A stretch of DNA of 64,000 nucleotides from Mesorhizobium comanense. Lineage in GTDB: Bacteria; Pseudomonadota; Alphaproteobacteria; Rhizobiales; Rhizobiaceae. The stretch spans positions 248,001-312,000 of the forward strand of contig NZ_SCNN01000003.1 of NCBI RefSeq assembly GCF_005503535.1, in the 5' to 3' direction. Made by a program: the position numbers and the translations under genes. Below the pieces are notes generated by a model. It was given only the letters and a program-made list of their open reading frames with translations, searched no databases and was not told where the DNA came from. Shown piece after piece: positions 16,936-29,622 of the stretch (positions are counted from its first letter, which is position 1; each line of letters opens with the position of its first letter).

Positions 16936-17805
16936 GTGAGCGCGCTCGAACCGACGACGCCTTCGGTCCCGAAACGGGCCGGCTGGGCATGGCGGCCGTT
17001 CGCGCTCACGCTGCCGGCGCTTCTGCTGCTGGTAGCGGTCATCGGCTACCCGCTTTTCACCATCGTGCTGCGCAGCCTTTCGGAGCCGCAATGGGGGGCG
17101 CAAAACTATGTCTGGTTCTTCGGCACGCCGGTCAATCTGACGGTGCTTCAACGCACCTTCGTCATCTCGGCCTGGGTGACGCTGGTCTGCGTGGTCTGTG
17201 CCTATCCCTATGCCTACCTGATGACCGCCGTCGGCCCGCGCGTCCGGCTGGCGCTGGTGCTTTGCGTGCTCATCCCGTTCTGGGTGAGCGGCGTGGTTCG
17301 CACGCTGTCCTGGGTGATCCTGCTACAGGATTCCGGCGTCATCAATTCAGTGCTGCGGTCGGTCGGCCTTGACGGCGTCAGGCTGATCCGCACCCAGACC
17401 GGCGTGGTGATCGGCATGGCGCAGGTGCTGCTGCCGTTCATGATCCTGCCGCTCTATTCGGTGATGAGGGGCATCGACCTCAGGCTGATGCGGGCGGCGC
17501 AAAGCCTGGGTGCGCGGCCGTTCCGCGCGTTCTTCACCGTCTACCTGCCGTTGTCGCTGCCGGGCGTCTATGCCGGCGCGATCATCGTCTTCATCCTGGC
17601 GCTGGGCTTCTACATCACGCCGGCGCTGCTCGGCGGGCCGCGCTCGACCATGTTGTCGACGCTGGTGCAGACGCAGGTGCTGAGCCTGCTGCAATGGGGC
17701 CGCGGCGGCGCCATGGGCGTGGTGCTTCTGGTCACCACCTTCGTGCTTCTGGCGCTGGCGGCGCCGGTGATGCGCTCGCGCCATCGCGAAGCGGGACGGC
17801 GCTGA
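16936..17805 (+). CDS. ABC transporter permease, PotB-like
   Basis: A 289-residue inner-membrane permease with six helices and the EAA-type loop MRAAQSLGARPFRAFFTVYLPLSLPG, where the ATPase docks. It starts at a GTG (16936) after AAGGCAAGG. The stop shares one base with the start of the next permease gene (TGATG), as expected for a co-translated pair. It is the first of the two membrane subunits of the polyamine-type importer. Confidence 0.93.
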   Translation: MSALEPTTPSVPKRAGWAWRPFALTLPALLLLVAVIGYPLFTIVLRSLSEPQWGAQNYVWFFGTPVNLTVLQRTFVISAWVTLVCVVCAYPYAYLMTAVGPRVRLALVLCVLIPFWVSGVVRTLSWVILLQDSGVINSVLRSVGLDGVRLIRTQTGVVIGMAQVLLPFMILPLYSVMRGIDLRLMRAAQSLGARPFRAFFTVYLPLSLPGVYAGAIIVFILALGFYITPALLGGPRSTMLSTLVQTQVLSLLQWGRGGAMGVVLLVTTFVLLALAAPVMRSRHREAGRR

Positions 17806-18598
17806 TGGAGATGAAGCCGCTCACCCGTGTCATCCTCGGCCTCGTCTGCCTGCTGGTGGCGATATGGCTGGTGGCACCGACGCTGGTCGTCGTGCCGATG
17901 TCGTTCAACGAGAACAAGTCGCTGGCGTTTCCGCCGCAGGGCTTTTCCTGGCAGTGGTACCAGAATTTCTTCACCAATCCCGACTGGACGTCGAGCTTCC
18001 TGAACTCGCTGAAGGTCGCCTCGATCGTGGCGGTGCTGGCGACGGTGCTGGGCACGCTCGCGGCCTTCGGTCTCGACCGCATGCGGGCCCGCCCGGCCAA
18101 TGTGCTGCGCATGCTCATGCTGACGCCGATGGTGGTGCCGGGCGTGGTGCTGGCGATCGGCATTTACGCGGTTTATCTCGACGCCCATCTGGTCGGGACA
18201 CTGACCGGCTTCGTGCTCGCCCACACCATACTGGCGCTGCCCTTCGTGCTGATCGCGGTGTCGGCCAATCTGGAGGTCTTCGACAAGCGGCTGGAGACGG
18301 CGGCGGCAAGCCTGGGCGCCGGCGCGCTGACGACATTCCGCACGGTGACTTTGCCGCTGATCCTGCCCGGCATGCTGTCTGGCCTGCTGTTCGCCTTCGC
18401 CACGTCCTTCGACGAGATCGTGGTGTCGCTGTTCATCACCAACCCCTATCTGAAGACATTGCCGGTGCAGATCTTTTCCTCGATCACGCGCGACGCCGAC
18501 CCGACGGTCGCGGCCGTCGGCACCATCCTGTTGTGCGCCACCACATTGCTTATCGGAGGCGGCATGCTTCTCCTTGGCCGCGAGCGGAAGGGACGCCC

Positions 18599-18602
<4 letters not shown>
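17805..18602 (+). CDS. ABC transporter permease, PotC-like
   Basis: A 265-residue permease with the loop ETAAASLGAGALTTFRTVTLPLILPG that contacts the ATPase. The ATG at 17805 overlaps the previous stop by one base; the longer frame extends back into the previous gene and is ignored. Its own stop overlaps the start of the ATPase gene by four bases. It is the second membrane subunit of the importer. Confidence 0.93.
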
Positions 18603-19711
<1,109 letters not shown>

Positions 19712-19726
19712 ACCCACCCCGTCCAC

Positions 19727-19770
19727 GCAATTCCGCACGGAAGCCGCTCGGCGCCTTTTCCCGGAATTGG
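19727..19770. repeat. short palindromic repeat (GCAATTCC family)
   Basis: CAATTCCG and CGGAATTG bracket a core with GGAAGCCGCT and CTTTTCC segments. A second, closer-to-consensus copy is at 30371-30420. It lies in the 80-base gap before the oxidase gene and may be a transcript-stabilising or attenuating hairpin within the operon. Confidence 0.7.
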
Positions 19771-19791
19771 CACTTTGAAAGCAAGTTCACC

Positions 19792-21177
19792 ATGCAGGCC
19801 AAGCGCAATGGCGATGTCTCGTTCTGGTATGCCGACATAGGCGGCGTCCCGGCCTATCGGCCTCCCTTGCCGGGCGACATCGAGGCCGATGTCTGCATCG
19901 TCGGCGCCGGCTACACGGGATTGTGGACGGCCTACTACCTGAAGAAGGCGCAGCCTTCGCTGCGCATCGCCATCGTCGAGAAGGAATTCGCCGGCTACGG
20001 CGCCTCGGGCCGCAATGGCGGCTGGCTGTCGGGCGGGTTCAGCTGGTCGCGCGAGAAATACGCCAAGACCTCGTCGCGCGGCGCGGTCATCGATATGCAA
20101 CGCGCCATGTTCGGCAGCGTCGACGAAGTTATCTCGGTGACGCAGGCAGAAGGCATCGATGCCGATATCCGCCGCGTCGACAACATGACCGTCGCCACCA
20201 ACGCCGCGCAGTTGCAGCGCGCCAGGGCCGAATATGAGGAGCTGCTCGCCTGGGACATGCCGCCCGAGCGGCTCGCCTTCCTCGACGCCCGGGAGGCGCG
20301 GCAGCGCATCGCGATCGACAAGGCGCTTGGCGGCTTCGTCGTGCGCAACGTTGCCCGCGTGCAGCCGGCCAAGCTGGTGCAGGGCCTGGCGGCTGCGGTG
20401 GTGCGGCTCGGCGTGGCGATCCACGAGCAGACCCAGGTGCTGGCGATCGAGAAAGGCAAGGTCACCACCAACCGCGGCATCGTGCGCGCCGAAAAGATCA
20501 TTCGCGCCACCGAAGGGTTCACCGCCGGCATTCCCGGATACAAGCGGCTGTGGCTGCCGCTGAACAGCGCCATCGTGGTCACCGAACCGCTGCCGCAGGC
20601 GCTGTGGGACCAGATCGGCTGGAGCGGCTACGAGGTGCTGGGCGACGCTGCGCACACCTATTGCTATGCGCAGCGCACCCGGGAAGGGCGGATCGCCATG
20701 GGCGGCCGTGGGGTGCCCTACCGCTTCGGCTCGCGCACCGATGTGCGCGGCCAGACCCAGCAGGCGACGATCGACCAGCTGCACGATGTGCTGACCAGGC
20801 TGCTGCCGCAGACCAGGGGCCTGCGCCTCGACCATGCCTGGTGCGGTACGCTCGGCGTGCCGCGCGACTGGTGCACCACCTCGGGTTTCGATCGCGAGAC
20901 CGGCATCGGCTGGGCCGGCGGCTATGTCGGGCTCGGCGTCTCGAGCTCCAACCTGTCGGGCCGCACCTTGCGCGACCTCGTGCTCGGCCACGACACCGAA
21001 CTGACGCGGCTTCCCTGGGTCAACCGCACGGTCAAGAAATGGGAGCCGGAGCCGCTGCGCTGGCTCGGCGTGCATTCCATGTACCAGCTCTACCGCATCG
21101 CCGACCAGCGCGAGGCCAAGGGGCTTGGGCGGACATCGCGATTGGCCGCCTTCGCCGACCGGCTGACCGGGCATTGA
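19792..21177 (+). CDS. FAD-dependent amine oxidoreductase, PuuB/DadA-like
   Basis: A 461-residue flavoprotein of the DAO family. The N-terminal dinucleotide-binding motif DVCIVGAGYTGLWTAYYL is clear, followed by KEFAGYGASGRNGGWLSGG, which is characteristic of gamma-glutamylputrescine oxidase and related amine oxidases. A late GYVGLGVSSSNLSGRTLRDLVLG segment completes the FAD site. Position at the end of a polyamine transporter operon under an XRE-cupin regulator fits oxidation of an imported polyamine or its glutamyl derivative. The other puu enzymes are not in this window, so the exact substrate is open. Confidence 0.9.
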   Translation: MQAKRNGDVSFWYADIGGVPAYRPPLPGDIEADVCIVGAGYTGLWTAYYLKKAQPSLRIAIVEKEFAGYGASGRNGGWLSGGFSWSREKYAKTSSRGAVIDMQRAMFGSVDEVISVTQAEGIDADIRRVDNMTVATNAAQLQRARAEYEELLAWDMPPERLAFLDAREARQRIAIDKALGGFVVRNVARVQPAKLVQGLAAAVVRLGVAIHEQTQVLAIEKGKVTTNRGIVRAEKIIRATEGFTAGIPGYKRLWLPLNSAIVVTEPLPQALWDQIGWSGYEVLGDAAHTYCYAQRTREGRIAMGGRGVPYRFGSRTDVRGQTQQATIDQLHDVLTRLLPQTRGLRLDHAWCGTLGVPRDWCTTSGFDRETGIGWAGGYVGLGVSSSNLSGRTLRDLVLGHDTELTRLPWVNRTVKKWEPEPLRWLGVHSMYQLYRIADQREAKGLGRTSRLAAFADRLTGH

Positions 21178-21192
21178 ACTTTCAGCGATCGA

Positions 21193-21987
21193 TCAGGGCT
21201 TGTGGATGAAGGCGGCGCCGAGGATCGGGCCGGGCATGCCGTCCTTGCCGACGGATTGCAGAAACACGGCGCAACCGCCCTTCTTGGTGATCTCGCTCAT
21301 CGGCAATTCGTAGCGTTGGGCCTTGCCGTGCCACATGCCGGCGGTCTGGATGCCGGTGACGGCGTTCCAATAGGTCATCTTGCGGCCGGAGTTCTCGCCC
21401 TGGGCGATCTTGACCGTTTGCGGCGCGTCGAAATAGACGATCACGACATGGGCGTCGCTCGGGCCCGTTCCGGCATCGCCGGCATCGATGATCACGCGGT
21501 CGCTGGTGCGGCTGACCCTGATCGGAACACGCATGCCTTCGCCTGACCGGGCCATGCGGGTGAGAGCTCCGTCGACCTCGCCGCGATTGGCGCCGTTGAC
21601 GTGGACACGGCCATTGATGACCGCCTGCGGCGTATAGACCGAGCGGCTGCCGAAGGCGCGCATGTAATCATACTGCCGCTCGGTATTCTCCTTGTGGCTG
21701 AGCGTGTCCTTCCAGCCGAGATAATCCCAGTAGTCGACGTGATAGGACAGCGCGACGATATCCTGCCGGTTGGCAAGCTCGGCGAAGAAGGCATCGGCGG
21801 GAGGGCAGGAACTGCAGCCTTGGCTGGTGAAAAGTTCGACCACGCCGAGCGGCTTGTCAGGCGAGGAAGGCTGGGATCCTGAGGGTGGAATCCTTTCGGC
21901 CTCGCCGGCATGGCCAGCGCTGACAACCGCCGAGAAGGCCAGCGCGAAGGCTGCCAGCCACAGAAATCTTCGCGAGGCCATGACCAT
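21193..21987 (-). CDS. DUF1223 exported protein, thioredoxin-like
   Basis: A 264-residue protein with a signal peptide (residues 1 to about 28). The start of the mature domain, GVVELFTSQGCSSCPPADAFF, carries a CSSC motif at the position of a thioredoxin active site, followed by ALSYHVDYWDYLGWKD, which is the DUF1223 signature. The family is widespread in alphaproteobacteria and uncharacterised; a periplasmic redox role is a reasonable inference. A second ATG at 21981 is a possible start. It is convergent with the oxidase gene, 15 bases apart. Confidence 0.88.
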   Translation of the reverse strand: MVMASRRFLWLAAFALAFSAVVSAGHAGEAERIPPSGSQPSSPDKPLGVVELFTSQGCSSCPPADAFFAELANRQDIVALSYHVDYWDYLGWKDTLSHKENTERQYDYMRAFGSRSVYTPQAVINGRVHVNGANRGEVDGALTRMARSGEGMRVPIRVSRTSDRVIIDAGDAGTGPSDAHVVIVYFDAPQTVKIAQGENSGRKMTYWNAVTGIQTAGMWHGKAQRYELPMSEITKKGGCAVFLQSVGKDGMPGPILGAAFIHKP

Positions 21988-22161
21988 TCCGAATTCCCGC
22001 CGGTGATGCCGGCTTTGTTCTGATTGCTAAAATATGTGGCAGAACCGCAAGTCAATCGGAAGTCACGTTGCGGTGAAATTTTCCCCATTGCAACCGCGGC
22101 CAAGGCGGCAATAGGACTAGCCACTGCATTTTACAGAGTGGTTCGATTTGGCGGCGGCATC

Positions 22162-22833
22162 ATGACCATATGGCAAACTCTCCTGATACCGGTCGATCTC
22201 TATTGTGAGCGGACGGGCCCTGGACTGTGGGCAGAGCCGGCTAATGCTTTGACCAATCTTGCCTTCATCGCGGCGGGACTGTGGGGCGTGCGGGAGGTAA
22301 GGCGTTGCCGGACCGGCACTTTCGCGGAGGTTCTGGCCTGGTGGGTGGTCGCGATCGGCATCGGCTCGGCCATCTTCCACACCTACGCCACCAAGGGCAC
22401 GGTCTGGGTCGACGTGCTGCCGATCGCCGGCTTCACGCTTGCCTACACGCTGTTCAACCTGCGCCGTTTCCTGGGCCTGGGATGGGGCAAGGCGATCGCG
22501 GTTTTCGTCGTCTTCTACGTGGTGGCCGGCGCGATAACCTTCGCGGTGCCGGATTGGCTGCGCCAGGCGTCAAACGGCACGACAGGCTACCTGCCGCCGT
22601 TCCTGGCTCTGGCTTTCTTCGGTGTCTGGGTGGCCGCCAGCGGCAACAGGGCCGGCTGGTACAATCTGGCTGGGTCGGCGATATTCGTTGTGTCCGTGAT
22701 CTGCCGCATGATCGATCCGCTGGTCTGCGCCAGCTTCCCGCTCGGCACGCATTTCCTGTGGCACATCCTCAACGGGCTGATGCTGGGCGTGCTGCTGGCG
22801 GCGACGGCGCGGTTCGGGCGGGGCAGGCAGTAG
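22162..22833 (+). CDS. ceramidase-family (CREST) membrane hydrolase
   Basis: A 223-residue protein with about seven membrane helices. The conserved polar residues of the alkaline ceramidase/CREST superfamily are visible: ANALTNLAF, then GIGSAIFHTYATKGTVWVDVLP with a His and Asp, and a late THFLWHILNG with two more histidines, which together form a zinc site in characterised relatives. Such enzymes cleave amide bonds in lipids. The start at 22162 leaves out an upstream stretch that lacks family similarity. A true substrate cannot be inferred. Confidence 0.83.
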   Translation: MTIWQTLLIPVDLYCERTGPGLWAEPANALTNLAFIAAGLWGVREVRRCRTGTFAEVLAWWVVAIGIGSAIFHTYATKGTVWVDVLPIAGFTLAYTLFNLRRFLGLGWGKAIAVFVVFYVVAGAITFAVPDWLRQASNGTTGYLPPFLALAFFGVWVAASGNRAGWYNLAGSAIFVVSVICRMIDPLVCASFPLGTHFLWHILNGLMLGVLLAATARFGRGRQ

Positions 22834-22899
22834 TGAGTAGTGAGTAGTGAGTAGTGAGACTGGTTTCCCTATTCACTACTTCCTACTCACTACTCCCTA
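22834..22899. repeat. TAGTGAG tandem/inverted repeat
   Basis: The gap between two convergent genes holds four TAGTGAG units in tandem followed by a run of the reverse complement (TTCACTACT, TACTCACTACT), so that the RNA folds into a long hairpin. A degenerate relative occurs at 45461-45565. It probably acts as the terminator for both neighbours. Confidence 0.8.
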
Positions 22900-22902
22900 T
22901 CT

Positions 22903-25593
<2,691 letters not shown>

Positions 25594-25878
25594 GTGCGAT
25601 CCGTCCTTGTCTGTTCAGCCTGAAAGGGAACGGACGCCGATGGCATGCAATCACGCGCAAAGGTGCGGGTACGGCCATTTCCGCTGTCCGCTCCCAAGCA
25701 ACCCGAGCCGTTCAAGGCGGCGCGTGCGCTGGTTCGGCGCAAATACTGTTCCCGCGCCGACCGCTGGCACGGATGCACCGCATATAGAGAATTTCCTGGA
25801 ATAGTTCTAGACAGTTGGCGAGCAAATTTGTGCGATGCGGAAGCGCTCGCGAAACATTGTTTTCAAGGCAGGCGAGGG

Positions 25879-26541
25879 ATGCGGCTTATCGCCGAAAATC
25901 TGGGCGGCGAACGCGGCGGCGAGGCGGTTTTCTCCGGCATCGGCTTTGCGCTTGGCAAGGGCGAGGCGGTGGTCGTGACCGGGCCGAACGGATCGGGCAA
26001 GTCGACCTTGCTCAGGGTGATCGCCGGGCTGCTGCCGAAGGCTGAGGGTCGGCTGCTGCTGGAAGGCTGCGGCGAGCCGTTTCCCTCGATCGCGTCCGCC
26101 TGCCACTATCTCGGCCATCAGAACGCGATGAAGACGGCGCTCAGCGTGGCCGAGAACCTGCGCTTCTGGCGCGATTTCAATGGCGAAGGCCGTCTCGGCG
26201 TCGACGAGGCGCTGGAAACGGTCGGACTGGGCGGCCTCGGCCACCTGCCGTTCGGCTATCTGTCGACGGGGCAGAGGCGGAGGGCGGCGATCGGCAAGCT
26301 GCTGGTCAGCCACAGGCCGCTATGGCTGCTCGACGAGCCGACGGCGGGATTGGACAAGGCTTCGGAGGAGCGATTCGCGGGGTTGATGGCAAGGCATTGC
26401 GCGGAAGGCGGGATGATCGTGGCGGCGACGCATCTGCCGCTGGGGATCGGGGGGGCGACGGAATTGAGGATGGGCACCTCACCCTCCCCCTTGTGGGGAG
26501 GGTCGATCCGCGAAGCGGAGCGGGGTGGGGGTCCCTCATGA
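25879..26541 (+). CDS. ccmA: cytochrome c maturation ATPase CcmA, tail formed by a repeat
   Basis: A 220-residue ATP-binding subunit of the CcmAB complex that releases holo-CcmE during haem delivery to c-type cytochromes. Walker A is GPNGSGKST, the signature YLSTGQRRRAAIGKLL and Walker B LWLLDEPTAGLD. The ATG at 25879 follows GGCGAGGG; the longer frame upstream is not credible. The last 22 or so residues (from GTSPSPLWGGS) are encoded by a palindromic repeat that runs from 26474 and supplies the stop codon. The native C-terminus is therefore replaced or extended. The ATPase core is intact. Confidence 0.92.
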   Translation: MRLIAENLGGERGGEAVFSGIGFALGKGEAVVVTGPNGSGKSTLLRVIAGLLPKAEGRLLLEGCGEPFPSIASACHYLGHQNAMKTALSVAENLRFWRDFNGEGRLGVDEALETVGLGGLGHLPFGYLSTGQRRRAAIGKLLVSHRPLWLLDEPTAGLDKASEERFAGLMARHCAEGGMIVAATHLPLGIGGATELRMGTSPSPLWGGSIREAERGGGPS

Positions 26542-26606
26542 TGACCGCCGCTCCCCCACCCCGGCGCTGCGCGCCGACCCTCCCCACAAGGGGGAGGGTG
26601 AGGTGC
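26474..26606. repeat. palindromic element across the ccmA-ccmB junction
   Basis: Arms of 26 bases at 26474-26499 and 26581-26606 are exact reverse complements with core CACCTCACCCTCCCCCTTGT. The element holds the end of ccmA, its stop codon (26539-26541), the GGAGG ribosome-binding site of ccmB and the ccmB GTG start. It belongs to the same general family as the copies inside ftsY. Confidence 0.88.
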
Positions 26607-27268
26607 TAGCCCTCTTCGCCCGCGACATCCGCCTCAGCATCCGCGCCGGCGGCGGCGCGCTGACCGGCGTCATCTTTTTCCTTGCGGTCATCGCCACCAT
26701 CCCGTTCGGCGTCGGCCCGGACCTGAAGCTGCTTTCGCGCATCGGTCCGGCGATCCTGTGGATCGGCGCGCTGCTTGCCTGCCTGCTCGGGCTCGACCGG
26801 CTGTTCCAGGCCGACCGCGAGGACGGTTCTCTCGATCTGCTGGTGCTTGGGCATGACCGGCACATGCTGGCGCTGACGGTGCTGGTGAAATGCCTGGCGC
26901 ATTGGGCGGGCAGCGTGCTGCCGCTGGTCATCGCCGCGCCCCTGCTCGGCCTGTTCATGAACATGGAGCCGCTCGGTATCGGCGCCACGGCGCTGACGCT
27001 GCTGGTCGGCACGCCGGCCATCACCTTCATCGGCGCGGCGGGCGCGGCGGTGGCGGTGGCGTTGCCGCGCGGCGGGCTGCTGATTTCGGTGCTGGTCCTG
27101 CCGTTGACCATTCCGGTGCTGATCTTCGGCGTTTCGGCGAGCTATGGTGCGACGGGGGATCCGGCACCGTTTGTCCAGCCGTTCCTCATTCTTGCCGCGC
27201 TGACGCTGTTTCTTGCCGTTCTGGGTCCGGTTTCAGCGGCCCTGGCCCTGCGCCATGGGTCGGATTGA
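26603..27268 (+). CDS. ccmB: cytochrome c maturation permease CcmB
   Basis: A 221-residue inner-membrane protein with six helices, partner of CcmA. The N-terminus VLALFARDIRLSIRAGGGAL and the FQADREDGSLDLL segment match the CcmB family. I place the start at GTG 26603, where the family N-terminus begins, with GGAGG five bases upstream; the longer open frame with ATG at 26525 would translate the palindromic repeat. No ccmC follows, although ccmB is usually followed by ccmC. Confidence 0.92.
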   Translation: MLALFARDIRLSIRAGGGALTGVIFFLAVIATIPFGVGPDLKLLSRIGPAILWIGALLACLLGLDRLFQADREDGSLDLLVLGHDRHMLALTVLVKCLAHWAGSVLPLVIAAPLLGLFMNMEPLGIGATALTLLVGTPAITFIGAAGAAVAVALPRGGLLISVLVLPLTIPVLIFGVSASYGATGDPAPFVQPFLILAALTLFLAVLGPVSAALALRHGSD

Positions 27269-27400
27269 TGTGCCGGACAGGTTGCAAGACTGCGGCGCGG
27301 CGGCCAATTGCGAAGCCGCCGGCGCCCGTTTAAGGGAAGGCATGACCCAGAGAGGCAAGAGAACAGGGCTGGTAGGCGACGCGGCGATGAGGCGGCCCGC
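27269..27400. other. gap where ccmC would be expected
   Basis: Only 132 bases lie between ccmB and ccmD. The usual order in rhizobia is ccmA-ccmB-ccmC-ccmD-ccmG, and CcmC is about 250 residues long. Short frames here show no haem-handling WWD motif and no helices. One frame ends at a TGA overlapping the ccmD start, which could be a trace of a deleted ccmC end, but I see no similarity that shows this. Confidence 0.6.
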
Positions 27401-27574
27401 ATGAGCGCGCACGCGCTCTATGTCAGCGCCGCCTACGGCATCACGGCGATCGTGCTGGCCGGGCTGATCGGCTGGATCCTGCTCGACCAGCGGGCGCGCA
27501 AGCGCGAACTCGCCGAGCTGGACGCGGCCGGCGTGCGGCGGCGTTCCGACAAGGGCGGGACGGCAAAGCCATGA
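27401..27574 (+). CDS. ccmD: haem exporter small subunit CcmD
   Basis: A 57-residue protein with one membrane helix (about residues 8-28) followed by a basic tail (RARKRELAELDAAG), the normal form of CcmD. CcmD helps release holo-CcmE from the CcmABC complex. The stop overlaps the start of ccmG by four bases (ATGA). Confidence 0.88.
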   Translation: MSAHALYVSAAYGITAIVLAGLIGWILLDQRARKRELAELDAAGVRRRSDKGGTAKP

Positions 27575-28149
27575 GCAGCGAAACCGAAACGCCGCCGCCC
27601 ACGCGCCGCCTGTTCGTGCTCCTGCCGCTGCTGGTCTTCCTCGGTCTGGCCGGCCTGTTCCTGTCGCAGCTGTTGTCGGGACGCGACGTCTCGGAAGTGC
27701 CTTCGGCCCTTATCGGACTGCCGGCGCCGCAGACCAGCCTGCCGGCGCTGGAGGGCTCAAACCTGCCCGGGCTCGATTCCAAGGCGTTTGCCGGCAAGGT
27801 CACGCTGGTCAACGTCTTCGCGTCCTGGTGCGCGCCGTGCCGGGAAGAACATCCGGTGCTGCTGGCGCTGTCGCAGGACAAGCGGTTCGTGATGGCGGCG
27901 CTGAACTACAAGGATAGGCAGGAAAATGCCCGACGCTTCCTCGGCGACCTCGGCAATCCGTTCCAGGCAATCGGCGTCGACGAAGCCGGCCGCACGGCAA
28001 TCGACTGGGGTGTCTATGGCGTGCCGGAGACCTTCGTCATCGGCAAGGATGGCAAGATCGCCTACAAGCATGTCGGACCGCTGACGGCGGAGTCGGCGCG
28101 GGAGCTCCTACTGCCGCAAATCGAAAAGGCGCTGGCGGCGCCGGGGTAG
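27571..28149 (+). CDS. ccmG: thiol:disulfide interchange protein CcmG/DsbE
   Basis: A 192-residue periplasmic thioredoxin anchored by an N-terminal helix (residues 13-33). The active site is WCAPC, cysteines 87 and 90, and the family motif GVYGVPETFVIGKDG is present downstream. CcmG keeps apocytochrome c cysteines reduced for haem attachment. It is the last gene of the ccm run, followed by a palindromic repeat. Confidence 0.95.
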   Translation: MSSETETPPPTRRLFVLLPLLVFLGLAGLFLSQLLSGRDVSEVPSALIGLPAPQTSLPALEGSNLPGLDSKAFAGKVTLVNVFASWCAPCREEHPVLLALSQDKRFVMAALNYKDRQENARRFLGDLGNPFQAIGVDEAGRTAIDWGVYGVPETFVIGKDGKIAYKHVGPLTAESARELLLPQIEKALAAPG

Positions 28150-28163
28150 GCGCTGGCGCCAGG

Positions 28164-28239
28164 CCCCCTCATCCGGCCGCTACGCGGCCACCTTCTCCCC
28201 GCCGGGGAGAAGAGGAAGGCGCCGACGCGAGTGAGGGGG
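28164..28239. repeat. RIME-like palindromic element
   Basis: CCCCCTCA (28164-28171) and TGAGGGGG (28232-28239) bracket inner pairs GGCCGCTACGCGGCC and CTTCTCCCCGCCGGGGAGAAG. It is a short relative of the element at 4029-4172 and lies between the convergent ccmG and DUF1127 genes. Confidence 0.8.
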
Positions 28240-28256
28240 ATTCCCTCCAGCCAGAC

Positions 28257-28424
28257 TCAGCCGTAGATCTGCTTGTGGATCTGGTAGAGCATTTCCGAGC
28301 GATCGGCGCGCATGTCGGCGAGGTCACGGCTGGAGAAGCTGTCGATTTCGGCGACGAGGCGGTTGTAGTGCTTGCGCTTGGCGATGCTGGTGCGAGCGCG
28401 GTTCATGAGATCGTTGAAGATCAT
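28257..28424 (-). CDS. DUF1127 small basic protein
   Basis: A 55-residue protein with DUF1127 features: MNRARTSIAKRKHYNRLVAEIDSFSSRDLADMRADRSEM, that is a basic helix followed by a leucine/aspartate segment ending in a short tail. The ATG at 28424 has AAGGAA eight bases upstream. Short DUF1127 proteins are abundant in rhizobia, and some have been linked to RNA turnover and phosphate or carbon physiology. It is monocistronic. Confidence 0.87.
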   Translation of the reverse strand: MIFNDLMNRARTSIAKRKHYNRLVAEIDSFSSRDLADMRADRSEMLYQIHKQIYG

Positions 28425-28689
28425 GGCAAGGGTTCCTTCTACGCCGCATTTTCGGCGGCCGGTTCTTCCTCCCTTGGTCAATACGGAACATGACATAGGA
28501 TTGGTGCATTGCAAAAAGAAGATGTTGCAATGCACCATTGCGCTGGGCGCATAGCCGGTTAACGCTGTCCTAAGCGACGCCCGCGCCCGGTTGCCGGCGG
28601 TTTTGTCTTACAAATTGCGAAGCGCCCGTCTTGCCATATTGATCGCGGGCTGGCTTGATCCGGCATCAGCTGATGCCGGGAGGAAATGC

Positions 28690-29610
28690 ATGGCGGCCGC
28701 CGACCATTACGAAGTTCTCGACCCACGCTTCGCGCGCCTGTTCAACGGCAACGCGCAGGTGGAAAGGCTGTTCACGGGATGCCGATGGTCGGAAGGGCCG
28801 GCCTGGTTCGCCGCCGGACGCTATGTCGTGTGGTCGGACATCCCGAACAATCGCATGCTGCGCTACGACGAGACGGACGGCAGCGTCAGCGTGTTCCGGC
28901 AACCGTCGGGAAATTCCAACGGCAACACCGTCGACCGGGAGGGCCGCTTGCTGAGTTGCGAGCATTCGGGCCGCCGTGTCAGCCGCACCGAGCATGACGG
29001 CTCGGTCACCACCATCGCGGCGAGTTACAAGGGCAAGCGGCTGAACTCGCCCAACGATCTGGTGGTGAAGTCCGACGGTTCGATCTGGTTCACCGATCCG
29101 ACCTACGGCATCGACACCGACTATGAGGGCGACAAGGCCGAGAGCGAGATCGGCGCCTGTTACGTCTACCGGGTCGATCCCGACAGCGGCGAGATCGAGG
29201 CCGTCATCACCGATATGGTGAGGCCGAACGGCCTTGCCTTCTCGCCCGATGAAAGCCTGCTCTACGTCGCCGACACGGGCCGCACGCATGGCGCGCAGAA
29301 TCCGGCGCATATTCGTGTGTTCACCGTCGGCAAGCACGGCAGGAAAGTGTCGGGCGGCAAAGTGTTCGCCGACTGCACATCAGGACTGTTCGACGGCTTC
29401 CGGCTCGACGCCGACGGGCGTATCTGGACAAGTGCGGCCGACGGCATCCATTGCTACGACCCGGACGGGACATTGATTGGCAAGGTCAAGGTGCCGGAGG
29501 TGACCGCCAATTGCGTGTTCGGCGGCGCCAAGCTGAACTGCCTCTACATCGCCGGCACCACCTCGCTCTATTCGGTGCGGCTGATGGTGAACGGAGCCAA
29601 GACCTATTGA
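28690..29610 (+). CDS. SMP-30/gluconolactonase family hydrolase
   Basis: A 306-residue six-bladed beta-propeller lactonase. Family motifs are CRWSEGPAWF near the N-terminus (the metal-binding glutamate), LNSPNDLVVKSDGSIWFTDPTYG in the middle, and MVRPNGLAFSPDESLLYVADTG with its metal-binding residues. Such enzymes open sugar lactones. The ATG at 28690 has GGGAGG six bases upstream. No sugar operon is next to it, so the lactone is unknown. Confidence 0.92.
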   Translation: MAAADHYEVLDPRFARLFNGNAQVERLFTGCRWSEGPAWFAAGRYVVWSDIPNNRMLRYDETDGSVSVFRQPSGNSNGNTVDREGRLLSCEHSGRRVSRTEHDGSVTTIAASYKGKRLNSPNDLVVKSDGSIWFTDPTYGIDTDYEGDKAESEIGACYVYRVDPDSGEIEAVITDMVRPNGLAFSPDESLLYVADTGRTHGAQNPAHIRVFTVGKHGRKVSGGKVFADCTSGLFDGFRLDADGRIWTSAADGIHCYDPDGTLIGKVKVPEVTANCVFGGAKLNCLYIAGTTSLYSVRLMVNGAKTY

Positions 29611-29622
29611 ACCTGCTGGAGA

